DNA of 64,000 nt from Polytrichum commune (GCA_950295325.1 OX485806.1:35156001-35220000), one strand, 5' to 3'; shown: positions 1-13,172, counted from the first letter of the stretch. Made by a program: numbers and translations. Notes: a model not told the origin generated them from the letters alone.

Positions 1-2081
1 TATTCATAGCATAATTATTCACTAATAGTACCGACATCATTCATCCCGACATTATTCATCAACAATCATATGTTCGCATAGTTTTTTTTTAATCATTCTA
101 CAAGCACCTTAGAGCACACACTAATTTCCTTGAAATGTATGGTAAGTGAGCATGTATTCATGAATTTAGTATCATTCCTTCAAAATTTCAGCCCGTGCTA
201 ATTTTGAGATTTGGCAAAATAGTGTATGTTAACAAGAAACAGTACCAAACACACCAATTGAGATTATCGGTGAAGGACCCAAATTTGGGGTCTTTGATAC
301 TATTTATAAATTATAACTAAATTAATAGTCGTTTATATAGGTTGTAACATTATTCACTATGTTTTCACCTCACAGTGGATGTGATTAAACAGGTGCCACA
401 AAGCCCTAGCCTTTAAAATGGGGTGAGGGAATTATCGTATGCAAGCACACATCTCATTCGCCCAACATAAAACCTTGAAACATTATGGAGCATGGAGGTT
501 ATTATTTTAGTTTATTTGACACCCATAATTAGCTTTAAAGGCCATGAATTAGTCTACGCCAAGTCATTTAATATGAATCGACCACAAACTTATAGGAGAT
601 CAAAGTTTTATGTTGGATGGATGAGAAGTATGCTTGTATGCAATAATTCTCTCTCCCCCCTAAAAACATGGTGACATTTTTGCTATGTTAATAACTCGTA
701 TGGCCTTTTTGTGGAATACCCATTTTTTTTACCTTTTTTATGTTCCTTTCTTTTCTTTTCTTAATCTATTATCTTGTGGGGGAGATTTGAAGTAAATGGA
801 TATGCCAAAATTAGGGGGGTAAATCTCCATTGGAGGTGAAAGAAGTTACCCTTGCAAAGCATCTCACCGGCACACCATATTCTAAGATAACCAACTTCAA
901 CTTCAAGAGCCACTTGGTTGTCCACATTATGGATTAGATTATCCTCAAGGACAGAGAGGCCCAAGCATGGTTACTTGACCATTTTGGCGGCCTCTTCCTC
1001 TTGACCCTCCAATCATGGAGATCGACAACCTGGATTGAGGCAAGGGAGGGAGAGGGTTATGCTATGGGGTAGTCATTCTCTTCCCCCAGTCCAAATTTGT
1101 TGCCTCAATGCATACACCAAATGATTATGTGTATGGTAAGGTAGGCACAATCCCTTGACCAGCTTGAAGGACAAACATGAAATCCATTGTTGATAAGTAT
1201 ATTATACTCCAAAATCCTCATGCTGGGAATATGTGCTACAAAAGCCCACCCAAACTACAATTATTCCTAAATAGAGCAGAGGTGACCATAATTGATTAAT
1301 TAAGAGATTATGCGCTAAATTTGGGATAGTACAAGGTGATGAAAAAAATCCCCATGCAGGAAGATAGAAACTAGGAGGATTGCAAAAAAATTGGTAATTT
1401 TATTCCTTTAAATTTAAATTATTGTGAATTTTGAAGCCAAAAGTTGGCCCAAACATATTACCAATGTCTAGAGACTACCATAACTCATTCCTCCTCACTT
1501 TAGCACTCAAAACGAGGTCATGTGTCATGACCCTATTGGTTCTAGCCTAATCGAAATCCAATCCAAGCCTGATCAATATTCCGATACCCTATAGATTGCC
1601 GGTGGGATTCTAATCGGGAATAGGCGCCTCTACTAGTGTGTGTGTGTTTTTCTCCCCATAGGAAACAAAGGCATTACGGGTGGTTTGGAATGCTCCATTT
1701 AATATGCCTCGTGCCTTATGCATGTAAAGGCCCAGAGGGCAGGGCTTTCCAAAAAAAAAATGGAGCTTTCCTTAAAGGATCCCTTCATTTTTGCAAAGCC
1801 CGAGTCTCCTCAAGGCACCCTTCCCCTATGTCCACAATTCTCATTTTGCTCACAAGAAGCATGGAGGTGAGGGTGTTATCGGGCATAAAGCACAAAACGG
1901 AGAGTATTTATACGTTATAACACACGTATAGATAATCATGGGAATTTTGGGGCGGGGTTTTACATCCATGTAAAGTCATCCATTGCAAGTGGAAGAGGCT
2001 CTAGGAAAACAAATCACTTGTAGGCCAAGGGCTAATTCATGGTAACGACTAATTTAAACTCTACTAGATTAAATTGGGGTT
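1..2081. other. non-genic AT-rich DNA
   Basis: No reading frame here resembles a known family or has convincing exon structure. The stretch at 720-1100 has a more even base composition and may be an old transposon relic, but its frames are broken by stops and I cannot assign it. A dispersed repeat at about 1290-1570 is listed separately. Confidence 0.5.
1290..1570 (+). repeat. dispersed repeat, copy A (inverted partner at 32.9 kb)
   Basis: This segment is recognisable in reverse complement at about 32850-33130. Shared landmarks include the 'agagattatgcgctaaattt' stretch, the 'gatagaaa' block, 'ccaaaagttggcccaaacat', and the 'cattcctcctcac...catgtgtcatgac' end. Several frames look like decayed protein but no domain is recognisable. 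It is most likely a fragment of an old transposable element of unknown class. Confidence 0.6.
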
Positions 2082-2526
2082 AGGTAGAAATACCATAATC
2101 CGTGCACTACCCTCTACTCGTGTACATAGACTTCTGTCAAAATAGTGAAGTGCCATTCTTGAAACCGATAATTGCAAGGTTAGCAGCTTGATATGCGTGT
2201 ACATCCAGTTTAGCCAAATTTAGTCATGTTTGACTACCATCGATCATGATTTAATGTACTCGTGAGTTAACCGGTTTGGGTGATATTCTGTGTGGATATG
2301 AGCATTATTGTGTTCGGTTCAAGGAGAATCTAGTGAACAAGTAAGGGGTTTGACAAACTTCCCACTTTGAAAATTGTATAATTATTTTTTATGGGGAATA
2401 AAAATATGAAACAACTTGCATTCTTCATGAATCCTTCTCTTCTATCTTGGGAAATTATCTAATGATTTTAACACCATATCTTCAATGCGAATCACCTTAT
2501 TTTCACGGTTTATGGTATTTCTACCT
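2082..2526. mobile_element. MITE-like element, family 1, copy A
   Basis: The segment begins AGGTAGAAATACCATAA and ends with the reverse complement (TTATGGTATTTCTACCT, allowing one mismatch), giving terminal inverted repeats of about 20 bp around a 445-bp non-coding body. A second copy in the same orientation lies at 43999-44419, with conserved internal blocks such as 'gaaacaacttgcattcttca' and 'ggagaatctagtgaac'. No transposase is encoded, so it would move in trans. I could not settle the target duplication, so the superfamily is open. Confidence 0.75.
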
Positions 2527-4959
2527 CATTTGATGCCACATTTGAAGTCATTTCATCTTAAAGTGGTTGTGTGAATATAGGACGGTTCATTGCGTTTTCA
2601 CCTTCCTAATGAATGAGAGATCATGATTTCTTTGGTAATGCCCTTTTGGAAAGATATTAAGAGGGAGAGAGTTTGGAGCAACTACCATCACCAACTTCTT
2701 GCACATGTACCTAGGTCACGACCTAGGTTTCTAGTGGTTAGTATGTATTCTACATGGCGGCTTATCCTAAAGGCCATGAAACTTGGGCCAAGGATTTGTG
2801 TTGCCTAGATAACCTCATCCGTTTTGAAGATGAGAATGCAACAAATTGTTCTATATCTTGAATACCGGTGTATTTGAGTGACTTGACAATGAAAATGGTA
2901 GCCATGAAAGACCTTGTCATCGGTCTCGCTCGATTACACGCATGCTATCTAAGAGCACTTGTAGATGCATGACTTTGAACATGTATATAGAACATGCTTT
3001 TAGTAAAGCCTCTTCATCCCTAATGGATGGGTTTACAAAGACGCCACAAACGACAAGTTGTACGTGGTGTCTAGGCAAACTCCATGATTGGGAATTAGGT
3101 GAAAACATAACAATACATTCTATAGCGTAAAGGCTATATTACATGTAGCCTTAAATTTGATTCAATGAAGTTTGTTGGAATGAATCAACCCTTAGTCTAA
3201 ATACAGGGGACATTTGGTTTTACTAAAGCCCCTAGTTCACCCACAATGGGGGTTCACCTAACAATAAAGAAGCCCGAGCATTGGATGGGAAAATTGTGAG
3301 CAAAATGATTTGTGCCATCCATGTAGGAGGTTGAATGTCAAAACATTGGGAAACCCTTATGGCTTGAAGATCTATTTGTTTAGAAAATTTGACTCCATAA
3401 GGTTAGCTAAATTGACTCCACGTTACTAGACCAATGAACATAAGTTGGCATGCAACGTATTTTAACTTAAACGGGGTAGGTTATGAGCAAAACCTGGGCT
3501 TTCAACATGAATGACACAAAATCATATGCCAACTTTGTGGTATTTGTATCAACTTACCCAAACTAGATGAAGAGGCCATAGTAGCTCCAAACAACTCTTG
3601 GTAGGTTCTAATAATCTCGTATTGAAGTAAATATGGACATATTCCTCAATATTTCAAGTTTTGGTTGCTTCAAATCTATGGGTTGACCCATCAATCCATC
3701 AACCCATTAAATATCACATGAGAGATGTGAATTCTTAGTTGTTACTTGTTTTGTGATATTAACATTTGATAGACAAAATGCATATATCTATTTTTGATGT
3801 TGAATATAGATATCTCAATGATACTATTAATGAAAACATACTAATAAAAGAACCGAGATATTAATATTTTCATATTTGATTGGAGGAGCCTATGATACAA
3901 ATTTGCATCTTGTAACTTTGGACTTAAACTTATTTCAATTTTACTTACATATTTGTTTGTGTCGGTTCTTTTTTTCAATTGGGCCCTACTAGACTAATTT
4001 TGGGTCTCTTATGCCAAAATTTATGTGTAGGAAAAAACGATTATGCAAGAATAGAGGGGGTTTTGAGTAAACAAATGGTCCATAACATTTTTATCATCAT
4101 AACGGAAGACTTTAAATTAACACCGCAACCTCTAGCCATTTTCTATACCACCACTACACCGATATGAAATTATAATCGCCGTGATTGAAATTTTGATACA
4201 TACCACTCATTATGGCCAAATATCAATAAGATTGATTACTTTAGCATAGTGATTGTACTTTTGTACTAAACATGCATACACTTATTCAAATGATGTTTCT
4301 TGTTCAAATGAGGTTCATACGGGCAACAAAGGTGACCCGGCCCGGCCATGGCACACAGTAGGCCTGGTGGGTAGGAATGTAGGCCTAGCCATGACGTGGC
4401 CTCCACAATTGTGGGCCCGACTCATGCATGCTAGCCTCGGTGCAACCGACAACCAATTCTAGGCTTTGACGGCATGGAGCTCAATACCAAGTTGCCAGGT
4501 AGTTGCAGCATACCTTGCCAACCCACTCATATTCCAAATCCAGTCTAAGACCCTCCACAAATGCAGATCCTAGGCTATATCCGGGGATCTTCACCATGGA
4601 AGCGAGGCCCATATATAAAACCTTCCGTGAATAATCTTGTGTGATGTAGTTAGTGATATTTGGAGTACACTACTAGGTAGAAATATACTACATTATTCCA
4701 TTAATTTTGGATCTATATATGTAACCCATATTTAGTAATTAATCATGGTGGATATGTCACTTATAATGTCATTGAAGAGTCTTGTCAACATGTCTTAGGG
4801 CCTCTCCCCATGCTCAACTCAACCCACGCTCTTGAGTGGGTGGGGGACTCCCCATGGGCTAACATTGACACTTGCACATGCTTTCAAAAAAAATTCAAAT
4901 ATATACTATTTCATATTCAATCCATCATTTGGTTATATACAATGAATGGGAAGAACATA
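2527..4959. other. non-genic DNA
   Basis: Only short frames occur. The 2620-3130 region has several overlapping open frames on both strands with no recognisable domain. A slightly GC-richer patch at 4320-4600 also lacks a recognisable product. No RNA gene was recognised. Confidence 0.5.
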
Positions 4960-5150
4960 GTGATGGTTACAAATGAACCAGTTGAGATTGAGAAATAACC
5001 GGTAGAGTTTGGGTAGTATTTGGTTGAAGTTCATGACTTCAAGAAAATTACCAACCATTTTAAAGGAACCTACAAAATATACCTCAAATTAGTAAAGAAA
5101 ACTAAAAGATCACAACATGTAATTGGTTAGACTTGGAAAAATTCGGAAAT
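4960..5150 (+). repeat. half of a foldback-type element, copy 1
   Basis: The block running from 'aatgaaccagttgagattga' through 'gagaaataacc', 'atatacctcaaa' and 'caacatgtaa' recurs at 35365-35525 and as the left arm of the complete inverted-repeat element at 37825-38172. Only one arm is recognisable here, so this is a truncated or decayed copy. Confidence 0.65.
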
Positions 5151-8119
5151 TTTTTGACCGATTTTGCTTAAAAATCTCATTTGACACTCGTTAGATAGTT
5201 CTAACCTCTAATCATATAATAAATGTACTATAATAATATCAACTTTTCATATTTTATCGGAATATCATAAAATAAAATTCAGAAATATATGATAATGAAG
5301 TTGGGCTTAGCGTAACGATGCTTAAACATTGATGTTAAATTAGAAACTTACAAGGGGTAATACTAACATTTCAACCTCGGGCCCGGGCAGGTGTCAAAAA
5401 ACTTTACCCTATGAGGCCTGCCACGGACTTTTGGGTTCCAATTTGTGATACTTATCAAGATCAATCTCAAGTTTGGACTTTGAGGATCCTCGTGACTTAT
5501 AGCCAGACTAGTCAACCATGCAGAAGCAAGATATGTTTTCATCAATTTTTTTAATTTTTTTAATTTTTTTTATAGCGATCTTGTTCATGCAACATGACTG
5601 ATTGCATGATGACAGTACACTACGGCCATCACGTTTCCTTGCCATTGGTTTTCTTCAAATGGATAGTGTTATGATCTACTATGACGATAGATTTTTCTAT
5701 TTATATTCTCATATTTGGAAACCCGTATAAGGGCCACTTCACACACGAGCCAAGAGCCGTGACCATGAAATTGTGAGAGCCCAAAAGAAAGTGTCCAAAG
5801 GCCATCCCAACACACTTCCAAACTCATGTACTGTGGTCACGGACCCTCAAGTGTGTAGTGTGAAGTCATATGTGACCGGGCCCTCAACCAAATGCTATGT
5901 CAATGAATTTCTATTCATGCGGGTCCTCGTGCATGATAAAATAGAATAAATCAACGGTTCTCAGTGTTCGGAGTGTAATGGTCTCCCGGCTTTGTGTTAG
6001 ACCTATTTCCAGGAGGTGGTTTTTTAAAATAATCCAAGTGACCATGAAACATGATCCATTCGATGCCATGTAGGAAACCACGTAGACTTTACATCCATCT
6101 TGCATTCACATACTCCGTTGGGCCCTCAAGCGTAGTGTGAAGCGAACTTGGACATGCTCGACCTTTTCCACCAATGAGAGTGCTTGAAGTGTAATGGTCA
6201 CGGGCTCTCGGTCTCGTGTGTGATGTGGCCCTAATGGAAGAGAACCAATGGCAAGGAACTCTGATTAATGTAGTGGTACATCAAATCGTTGCCTTGCATA
6301 TAACTCTCTTGTATGTGAGGTAGGTGGTGCTATTGTGGCCATTTCCAACTCCATAGAATATAAGAGGAATTGTTTGAAATGGCTAGCAATTGTGAGTCAC
6401 GAAGATTGTCCATTTGAAGTTGCAGAATTGGATTTCAAATCCAGATGTTCTAAGAATTCAAACTAGAACTCCTTTTTTTAATTATTCTTTCTCTTTTTGT
6501 ATAACACTTGAAAGACAAGTTTTTATTCAAAAAAAAATTCAATGCTCAAATGTTGTTCACACAAAATAAAAGTATTTACAAATTGCCTAAATTGTTAACC
6601 CTTAAACCTCCAAGAGGCCTAGAGTGGGCCTCTCCATCCACTAGAACAACTATTTGAGATATGTACATCCATATTTAGCTAACTATGTTAGAAGTGTCCC
6701 TATCTAAAATTAAAATTTTCTTCAAGTGCACTTTTAGAATTGGTTGAATATTTGATGTTATTAAGTATTTAAGTTCAAATATGCAACATGGGTGCCCTTG
6801 GATGCAAATATATACTTCACATCATTAATTTCAACTACGAGGATATTTAAATATTTTCTATGACATAAGATATTGTATAAATCGGTGACTCAAACCCATA
6901 AATAATTGAAGGAGACTGTTCAGCCAACCACACACTACTTAAATCGACCATAAAGACCATACAAAAGCATTGGCCAAGTTGTTTAATTCATTTAGTTGGC
7001 CAAGTTCATTGATTTTAACACGTAGTTGATAGCTTGCTTCTCTTCATGTGTGCGATGAAAAATATGTTTTTTAACATGTCATGTGACCGCATGACACTTC
7101 TCTGTGGTCGTTTTAACAAACTACGTGGTCAATTAACAATCCCTATTTAAAATATGATTTTTGAACTTGGTGAGGACCCATGTAAACTGTGTATATGAAT
7201 ATGATATTTAAGTAAAACTAGACTTTGTCCAGGTTCTAAATAATAACATGTTGAATTCTACTACATGTTCTTATGAGAGGATTGTATGCTAAGGACCTCC
7301 AATAGAATATGCATAGTTGATTATGACTATATTATAGCAGCCGTTTTGATTATATTTTGATTATTCAACATTTAACAATGTAGATCTAACATCAAAAAAC
7401 CAAAACTTTCTTTTCTCATCATATGAAAATAGCATAACATTCAAGCAATCACTAAGGATTCACATATCGTCCACAAAACTTAGGCATATCATAAGTGCAT
7501 CGACACATCCGCCCATAGTATTGAAGCAACCAAAAAGTCCACATTTACTTCAATACGAGTTATTGCCATATATCGAGTTCTTGTGCCAAGGCTTTTGAGA
7601 TATATGATGAGTTTTTGTTGTTGTTGACTTTAATTGTGCTAATTTATTAGAAAATCATTCCTTTTTTAAATAATTTTATAAGTCCTTCTAGTGAGATTCT
7701 ATGATTAAATAAATGAGTTGAATATATGGTGCAAACAAGATAAAACACACAAAGAATAAAATGTACAACTCAATGTAATCTTTAGTATTTTTGGTGGTCA
7801 TTTCTACATTTGATTGTATTTTTCCCATTCCTTCAAAATCACATATTTAAGTGATACCGAACTAAGTCCAAGTCCAAGATTATAACATGTTGTATTCGAT
7901 CATATCATTCATTTTGATTTCCAGTCAAATCAAATTTATCAAGTTGGATACTTTCAAATATTTAAGCCAAGACACGAGTGATTGGCTAGTGTGTAACAAC
8001 ATCAAAAGCAATAGAGTTAGGGTTAGATATCTTCATCTACGATTGCTTTGACCTAGGCCCACCACCAAGTTTACCAAGGTAAAAGGGGTCTAGTAACTAT
8101 CTACCCTCCATATGTTTGT
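5151..8119. other. non-genic DNA
   Basis: No supported coding region. A motif around 5750-5790 ('agccgtgaccatgaaattgt') is seen again near 9110-9130, suggesting shared repeat ancestry. Base composition is strongly AT-rich throughout and no domain is recognisable in any frame. Confidence 0.5.
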
Positions 8120-9100
8120 AGAGAATTATCCTAGTGCTTTTCACCCACTAATTTGGAGACTCAATGGATTTAGTCTACTGTATTACTTGGTAAGATTTGT
8201 GAGGGCCCAACTCCAAAAGCAAAGCATGATCGAGCCTTAGCCAAGAAGTGAATTGGATTCAATTGATGGAGTAGGTGGGAATGGCCCTGGGCCATTTGTT
8301 TTTGCTCCATTGGCAATCTAACGTAAGGTGAAAATACGGTACACGAAATTTCTCTTGATGGTTTGAGTACGGAAGTAGCACCAAACATCATGACTTAGTC
8401 TTGTGAGACCTACCCATATGAATAAATCACATGCCTATTAAGGGACATGTTTTCACTACATAACTTTTTCTTTTGGTAGGATTGGTGATTGCCCCACTCA
8501 AAGAGTAAGACATCTAGCCATGACCAAGAGATGACTTAAGTGGGTTGATGATGAATATGGGAATTGGACAACTTCAATGTCTTGTTATTTGAGTTGCTAA
8601 GGTGAAAGTGTATTCGGCCATTTTAGGACACATGACCGTACTTTTTTGAGTTGGTTCAACTACAATATTAACATCAAAGGCCGAATTAGTCTAGTAGAAT
8701 AAATTTGGGATGAATTAACGTAAATTTAAGGGCATTTTTTACTAGGCCATCTTTAACTCAATAGACTGGTGGGGGCCCAACTCAAAGAGCAAGATGTCTA
8801 GCCAACCCTGACCCATGACAACTATTTGAATTCTAAGACATGAGAGATAAACTATGAATAACAACAATAAAAGTAGTAACTTGGGTAGGTGATGCTTAAT
8901 TGATGACTTGCGTGAGTACGAAGAAGACAAAACCAACAAGAATCCAACTTAGGTGATTCAACTTCAAAATCAATGTTGCAACCCTGTACTAGTCCAGTGA
9001 GATCCATTTGGGATGAACTAGCCACAAACATGTGAGGTTCAAATTTTACTAAAGTCCTTTACCTGAGAAAGAATTATGGGGTCCAACTCAAAGAGCCAAG
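8120..9100 (+). repeat. diverged tandem array, ~285-bp unit, about four copies
   Basis: The landmark 'gcccaactcaaagagcaag' and its variants occur at about 8205, 8491, 8775 and 9080, a spacing of 286, 284 and 305 bp. Around each landmark the same order of words recurs (ggtgaaaat..., gatgaattaac/gatgaacta, tttactaaag/ttactaggcc). Copies are well diverged. The array ends just outside the 3' end of the large retrotransposon, so it predates or is independent of that insertion. Confidence 0.7.
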
Positions 9101-9248
9101 CATCCAAGGGTTGTGACCATGAAATTGTGAGCCCCCCCCCCCTCGAGTCTTATCCAAAGTCCGTATCATGAGGAATTGAAATTTGCATTTGTGCAATCAC
9201 AACCTTCAAATGTAGTTTCAAGTCCTTCGGGCTCTCAATTAATTGCTA

Positions 9249-9260
9249 TGTCTTGATCAA
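9249..9260. repeat. target-site duplication, 3' side of LINE
   Basis: The 12-mer TGTCTTGATCAA is identical to 23843-23854. It abuts the (TAA)n run that forms the 3' tail of the minus-strand element. A perfect 12-bp match exactly at both predicted ends is the expected footprint of target-primed reverse transcription. Confidence 0.85.
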
Positions 9261-9478
9261 TAATAATAATAATAACAACTTCGGTCTCCGAAGGAGATCG
9301 ACGTGAATTAAGTGTCTGTTCGATCTACCTTCAATCCCAAGCCCACAGGACAGAGGTATGAAGGAGAAGATCTACTCCCCCCTTTCGAGAGTAGACACTT
9401 TAGACACAAGAAACCATTAATGTAAACTATGCCTAATATAATACCCCTTGCCCCTTACCCTAACTTTTAAGTTATGAG
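9261..9478 (-). other. LINE 3' UTR with hairpin and (TTA)n tail
   Basis: About 218 nt follow the restored-frame stop of ORF2. Near the extreme 3' end a hairpin with an 8-bp stem (CGGTCTCC, loop GAA, GGAGATCG on the plus strand, 9281-9299, one G-T pair) lies next to the TAA/TTA repeats at 9261-9275. A second possible stem pairs 'atctact' with 'agtagac' at about 9369-9397. Stem-loops followed by short 3' repeats are known recognition elements for LINE reverse transcriptases; that role here is inference. Confidence 0.6.
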
Positions 9479-10154
9479 TTATGGGGGGTCTGGATTTTGG
9501 GGGAGTGGTTGGTGGTTTTCAATTCTCCTTTTATGGAGGAGAATAGACATAGCATATTGTATTGCAATGGTGTTAATATTTTTGAAAGTATTTTTGATGG
9601 TGGCCATAGGTATTTTGAAGTTGGTCTCTAGTGCTTTCATAGATGGGATGTGGGCAGTCGCTCTGGCACCAGCAGTGATGACAATAAGTGGTTCGATTTT
9701 CCATCCTTTGGAAGCAATGCTAGCAATTAGTGGGCTGTATTTGTTATTTTTTGCTTCAATTGTTTCTGGGGAGAATCTGTCATTGCAGTATGTGAATTCA
9801 ATTTAATTGTATGGTAAGGTTAGGGTCGACATCGCTGGGAGGGGCATTTTGATAGGGGAGTCCTTTAACACAAAGGATATCAGGTCTAAATCTTGCGTTG
9901 CAGTGACATCTTTGTGTACTACATGTGCAGGGGAGTAGCCAATTGGGGACTGTGTTTTCTTGGGGGTTGTTATTGAAGGTGCCAGCATTCATGAGAGTAA
10001 AGCATCGGGATTTTTCTGATGAGATTAGGAGCTTCCTAATTTCTCCGACTACTTTGTTATGTCTTTTAACTCTAAGTGAGTGTATATGTTGGTGTTTACA
10101 TGTAAGTAATACATGTATCCATGTATCTGGTTCATTTGAGTTGCATATGGGGCA
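9479..10154 (-). pseudogene. CCHC knuckle and R2-like restriction-type endonuclease domain
   Basis: A CPIC-x9-H-x4-C knuckle (10098-10154) is followed by an LRVKRHNKVV segment, a second Cys cluster (CTC...CHC) and RFRPDIL with the RPD aspartate at 9879-9881. The frame then breaks at about 9803, where one extra T in the plus strand shifts it. In the next frame the domain continues as IEFTYCNDRFSPETIEAKNN, then KYSPL, ending at TAA 9479-9481. The order knuckle, RH(N/D), RPD, E/D-rich strand, K..KY is that of the restriction-like endonuclease of R2-type LINEs. An antisense open frame at 9474-9806 on the plus strand is just its shadow. The Cys cluster before RPD is conserved in the second copy at 58.2-58.9 kb. 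Confidence 0.82.
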
Positions 10155-10499
10155 CGTGATAGTGGGAAATCTTTGGTGGCCAAAAAACATTTGTTTTCTC
10201 GCATTACCCATGTAGGTTCCTGTGCGGAATTTGATGAGGCATGATTTTTGTTTGTCGGTGATAGCGGGATTTGTCCAGAATTCGTTCGACAACTCGTTGT
10301 CTATATCTATGTTTTCTGTCCATTTACAGGTGTTGGGGGTTTGTGTGGCCATAATTGCTAGGTTCGTTTCCCTATCATATTTTTTAATTTGTTTTTCTAA
10401 GAATCTAACTGGGCCTTTGTCCGGAACGTCTTCCATCGAGGCCCATACGTCTTTTTGGTAATAGTAAGGGGTGGCGTGGGCATGTTCGTATGGGTGGGC

Positions 10500-10943
10500 G
10501 GCAATTCTGTGCTCTAATTCTAATCCTTCTTTTGCTAGTTTGTTTGCTTTTTCATTGCCGTCAATGTTGACATGTGCTCTAACTTTGTATAGTGTAATTG
10601 GTTGTATCATTTTTTGAAGAATTTTTACCATGGAGGCTAGTGTGGTTTGGTCTGGGTGACTATTATGAAGTGTGGGGTGTTTAATTTGAGTGTTAAGTAG
10701 GTATAATACATTTAGACTGTCTGTGAATATGAATGCGGGTTCGTTGGGATATTGTGTGTTGATGATGCTTAGTGTTTCGTGTATAGCAATCATTTATGCT
10801 CGTAATATGTTTTGATGTCCATGTAATCTATTGGCGATGTTTAGCCCTTTGGGGCTGTAGATACCGTATCCAGCTCTTTCTCTTCTCCATTCCCCAGGGG
10901 TTAAATCTGTGGGTTTCATAAAGGAGCCATCAGTGTAGTAGCT
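10500..10943 (-). pseudogene. LINE RNase H domain, catalytic sites damaged
   Basis: Motifs of RNase HI are in order: YYTDGSF (first Asp, about 10929-10934), LRA-stop-MIAIHE (second acidic position), FIFTDSLNVLYLL (third Asp) and KVRAHVNIDGNEKANKLAKE. In functional enzymes the second motif carries a Glu exactly where this copy has TAA at 10794-10796, and the last motif reads GNExAD where this copy has Asn (10542-10544). Two of the four metal-binding acidic residues are therefore lost, one by a nonsense and one by a D-to-N change. RNase H is found in I, Dualen and some plant L1 elements. Confidence 0.88.
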
Positions 10944-11633
10944 AAATTGGGGGTGGAATTTTAGTGGTCGGTTCATTTGGTAGTTTGGGAGTTGTGGGGT
11001 GAGGGTGTTATTGTTTGGGGGTATCTTTGGGTAGTTTGATTTAGACAATTTTTTACTAGAATTTACTATGATGTTTGAAGGGGTGGGTGGTGCAATTTGG
11101 GTGTGGCTTTGTAATATGTGGAGATTGTCTGCTATGTCCTTTAGTAATTTCATTTGTTCATAGGTGCCTATGTTATTGTTTTGGTGGTGGATACAAAATA
11201 TTTGTAGGGTAGACGGTTCTTTTCTTGTAATATTGAGTTCGGGGGGTATTGTGGGTTCTTCATATGCAATCGTATCGGCTGCAAAGTGGGCAATGATGTG
11301 TGTGTCCAGGAATGGACCTATGTGTGGGTTTGGATTTTTGTACCAGTCAGTATCCGGAGATATAAGTATAGTGATTGTATATGGATCATTTTGGGCCGCC
11401 ATGCGAGCCCAGTGAATGGCTTGTTGTAAGTCTGTTGCGTTGTGGGGGTGAGCGTATCCTATTTCTTGCCATTTGTGGTCAAATGTTTTCCCTAAGGATC
11501 CAAATATTATGTCACGCGAGAATGGCGAGTAGAATTGGGTGAGTTGCGTGGGGCATGTCACTGGGGATGAGAAGTATGACTGGTTGATATTGAATGTGGT
11601 TATTAGGAGATCTAATATTGGGGTTGGTATTGT

Positions 11634-13109
11634 CTATTGGGCACGTTTGAGTGGATCATTTTTCGGGATTCGGTATTTGTATCTTTGATATAACCAAACC
11701 ATTTCGGTTTCAAAAGATTGGGTGGGCGGTTCTAGACCATGTGTGGTATTTTTTGCCAATTGGTATTGTTTCCATAACCACATTAGTCTGGTTTTCGGGA
11801 TGGTGATGAGGTGCCTACCATTATCTTCGTATATGTGAGCGATGTCAAATTGTATTTGGATAGTATCGGAGTTGGTTTCGATGTCATATTCTGGGTTACA
11901 TTCATTAATAGAGATATGTGCTAGTGGGATTATTGTGGTAGGTATGACATATCTCGTGTCTCTTTGTTGTTCGGTGGAGAAGTAGGCATTAATAATGTTT
12001 GAGAAGTGTTTGTGTTGTCTTTCCGTGTAGTAGTGGGTAAGTAGGATGGTGTTGTGGTTGCATGTGGTGGCATCACAATAGGGGTATAGGTCCCTTGGAG
12101 TTTGCCATTTGTTGTATGTGTGGTTATTTGTTGTAGTCCATTGACATAGGTATGACGTGACTGTTCTTTTTATTCCGTTATGGTTGGCAGATTGTTTTTG
12201 TTTGTGATCAAGTATTTTGTATATAGGATATTGTCGGGGGTCCTTAAGTATATTGTTGGGGGGAGGGGGTAGAGGGGGGATGAGAGGGTTTGGGGGGTGT
12301 ATGGGGGGAGTCGGTAGGTGAGGTAGAATGTTGTGGTGTCTTAGTATATATTTGTCTTTGAGGGATCTGGGTGGATGGTGTCGTTGGCATGGTAGGAGGC
12401 ATTCGAGATTACATAGAGGTTGGCAAAATAATTGATTAGCGATGTTTAGGGCACTTTGGATGAGTTTGGAAGGGGTGGAGTGGTAGATTTTGAATTCATC
12501 TAGGTTCATTAGTGTGGTGCCATTAGGCATGGTGATTTGGTCTAGTGTTGTTATATTATGTATGAGCAATTTGTGTAATAGTTTAAGTGAGGTGGTAGAA
12601 TTTAGACCCTGTAGCATTTGTGCTTCTTGCATCCACGCGTTTTCGAGTGGGGATGAGTGTAGGAGGAAGTTGTTTATTGTACTTTTAAGGTGGACTCCGG
12701 CTTCATGCTTGAGCAGAAATAATGTTCTAGTGATAGGTGATCTAACACAGTGGTGGTATTTAATACGGGTAATTTCTTTGGAACCTCCGTATTTGGCAAG
12801 TATAAATTGCGTTAGGCCGGTATAAATTTTGTCAATTCGGCCTTTATCGTTAAGGGCGTTTTGTAGTTGCTCTTCAATGCACCGTAGGTAGGCATTTTGT
12901 AGTGAAAATGCTTCAATTCCAAATAGGTTGTGGGGAAGTTGTGTAGTAATATTAGATGTGCATTTGGGTATTCCGCATATTGTTTTATGGAGTGCGATGA
13001 TTTTTTTGTTATGTTTTTTTATGGCTGGTATGAAGTATGGTACTGCATAAAAGCTATATGCTATTCCAGCGCGTATGACTGTATCAGCCATGTTGATTTT
13101 TTGTTTCAT
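11634..13109 (-). pseudogene. LINE ORF2 thumb/connection region
   Basis: A 491-residue open stretch between the RT palm and RNase H, continuous in frame with both sides through TAA 13173 and TAG 11634. The N-terminal part (INMADTVIRAGIAYSFYAVP, then a QNAYLRCIEEQLQNALND helix) resembles the thumb/linker of LINE reverse transcriptases. A Pro/His-rich insert near 12230-12380 is probably a flexible linker. No independent catalytic domain was recognised in the C-terminal half. Confidence 0.75.
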
Positions 13110-13172
13110 AGTAGCTGGGCATGCTACGAGGGCTTGACATTGTTTGAGTACTTTAGCTGTAGTGGTATTTAT

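Noticed and set aside
8120-9100. CRISPR-like array because of regular spacing
   Set aside because: The repeats are ~285-bp diverged whole units, not short repeats with unique spacers, in a plant-like nuclear context.
9474-9806. 110-residue hydrophobic open frame on the plus strand
   Set aside because: It is the exact antisense of the RLE domain of the LINE; the minus-strand reading has family motifs, the plus-strand one does not.
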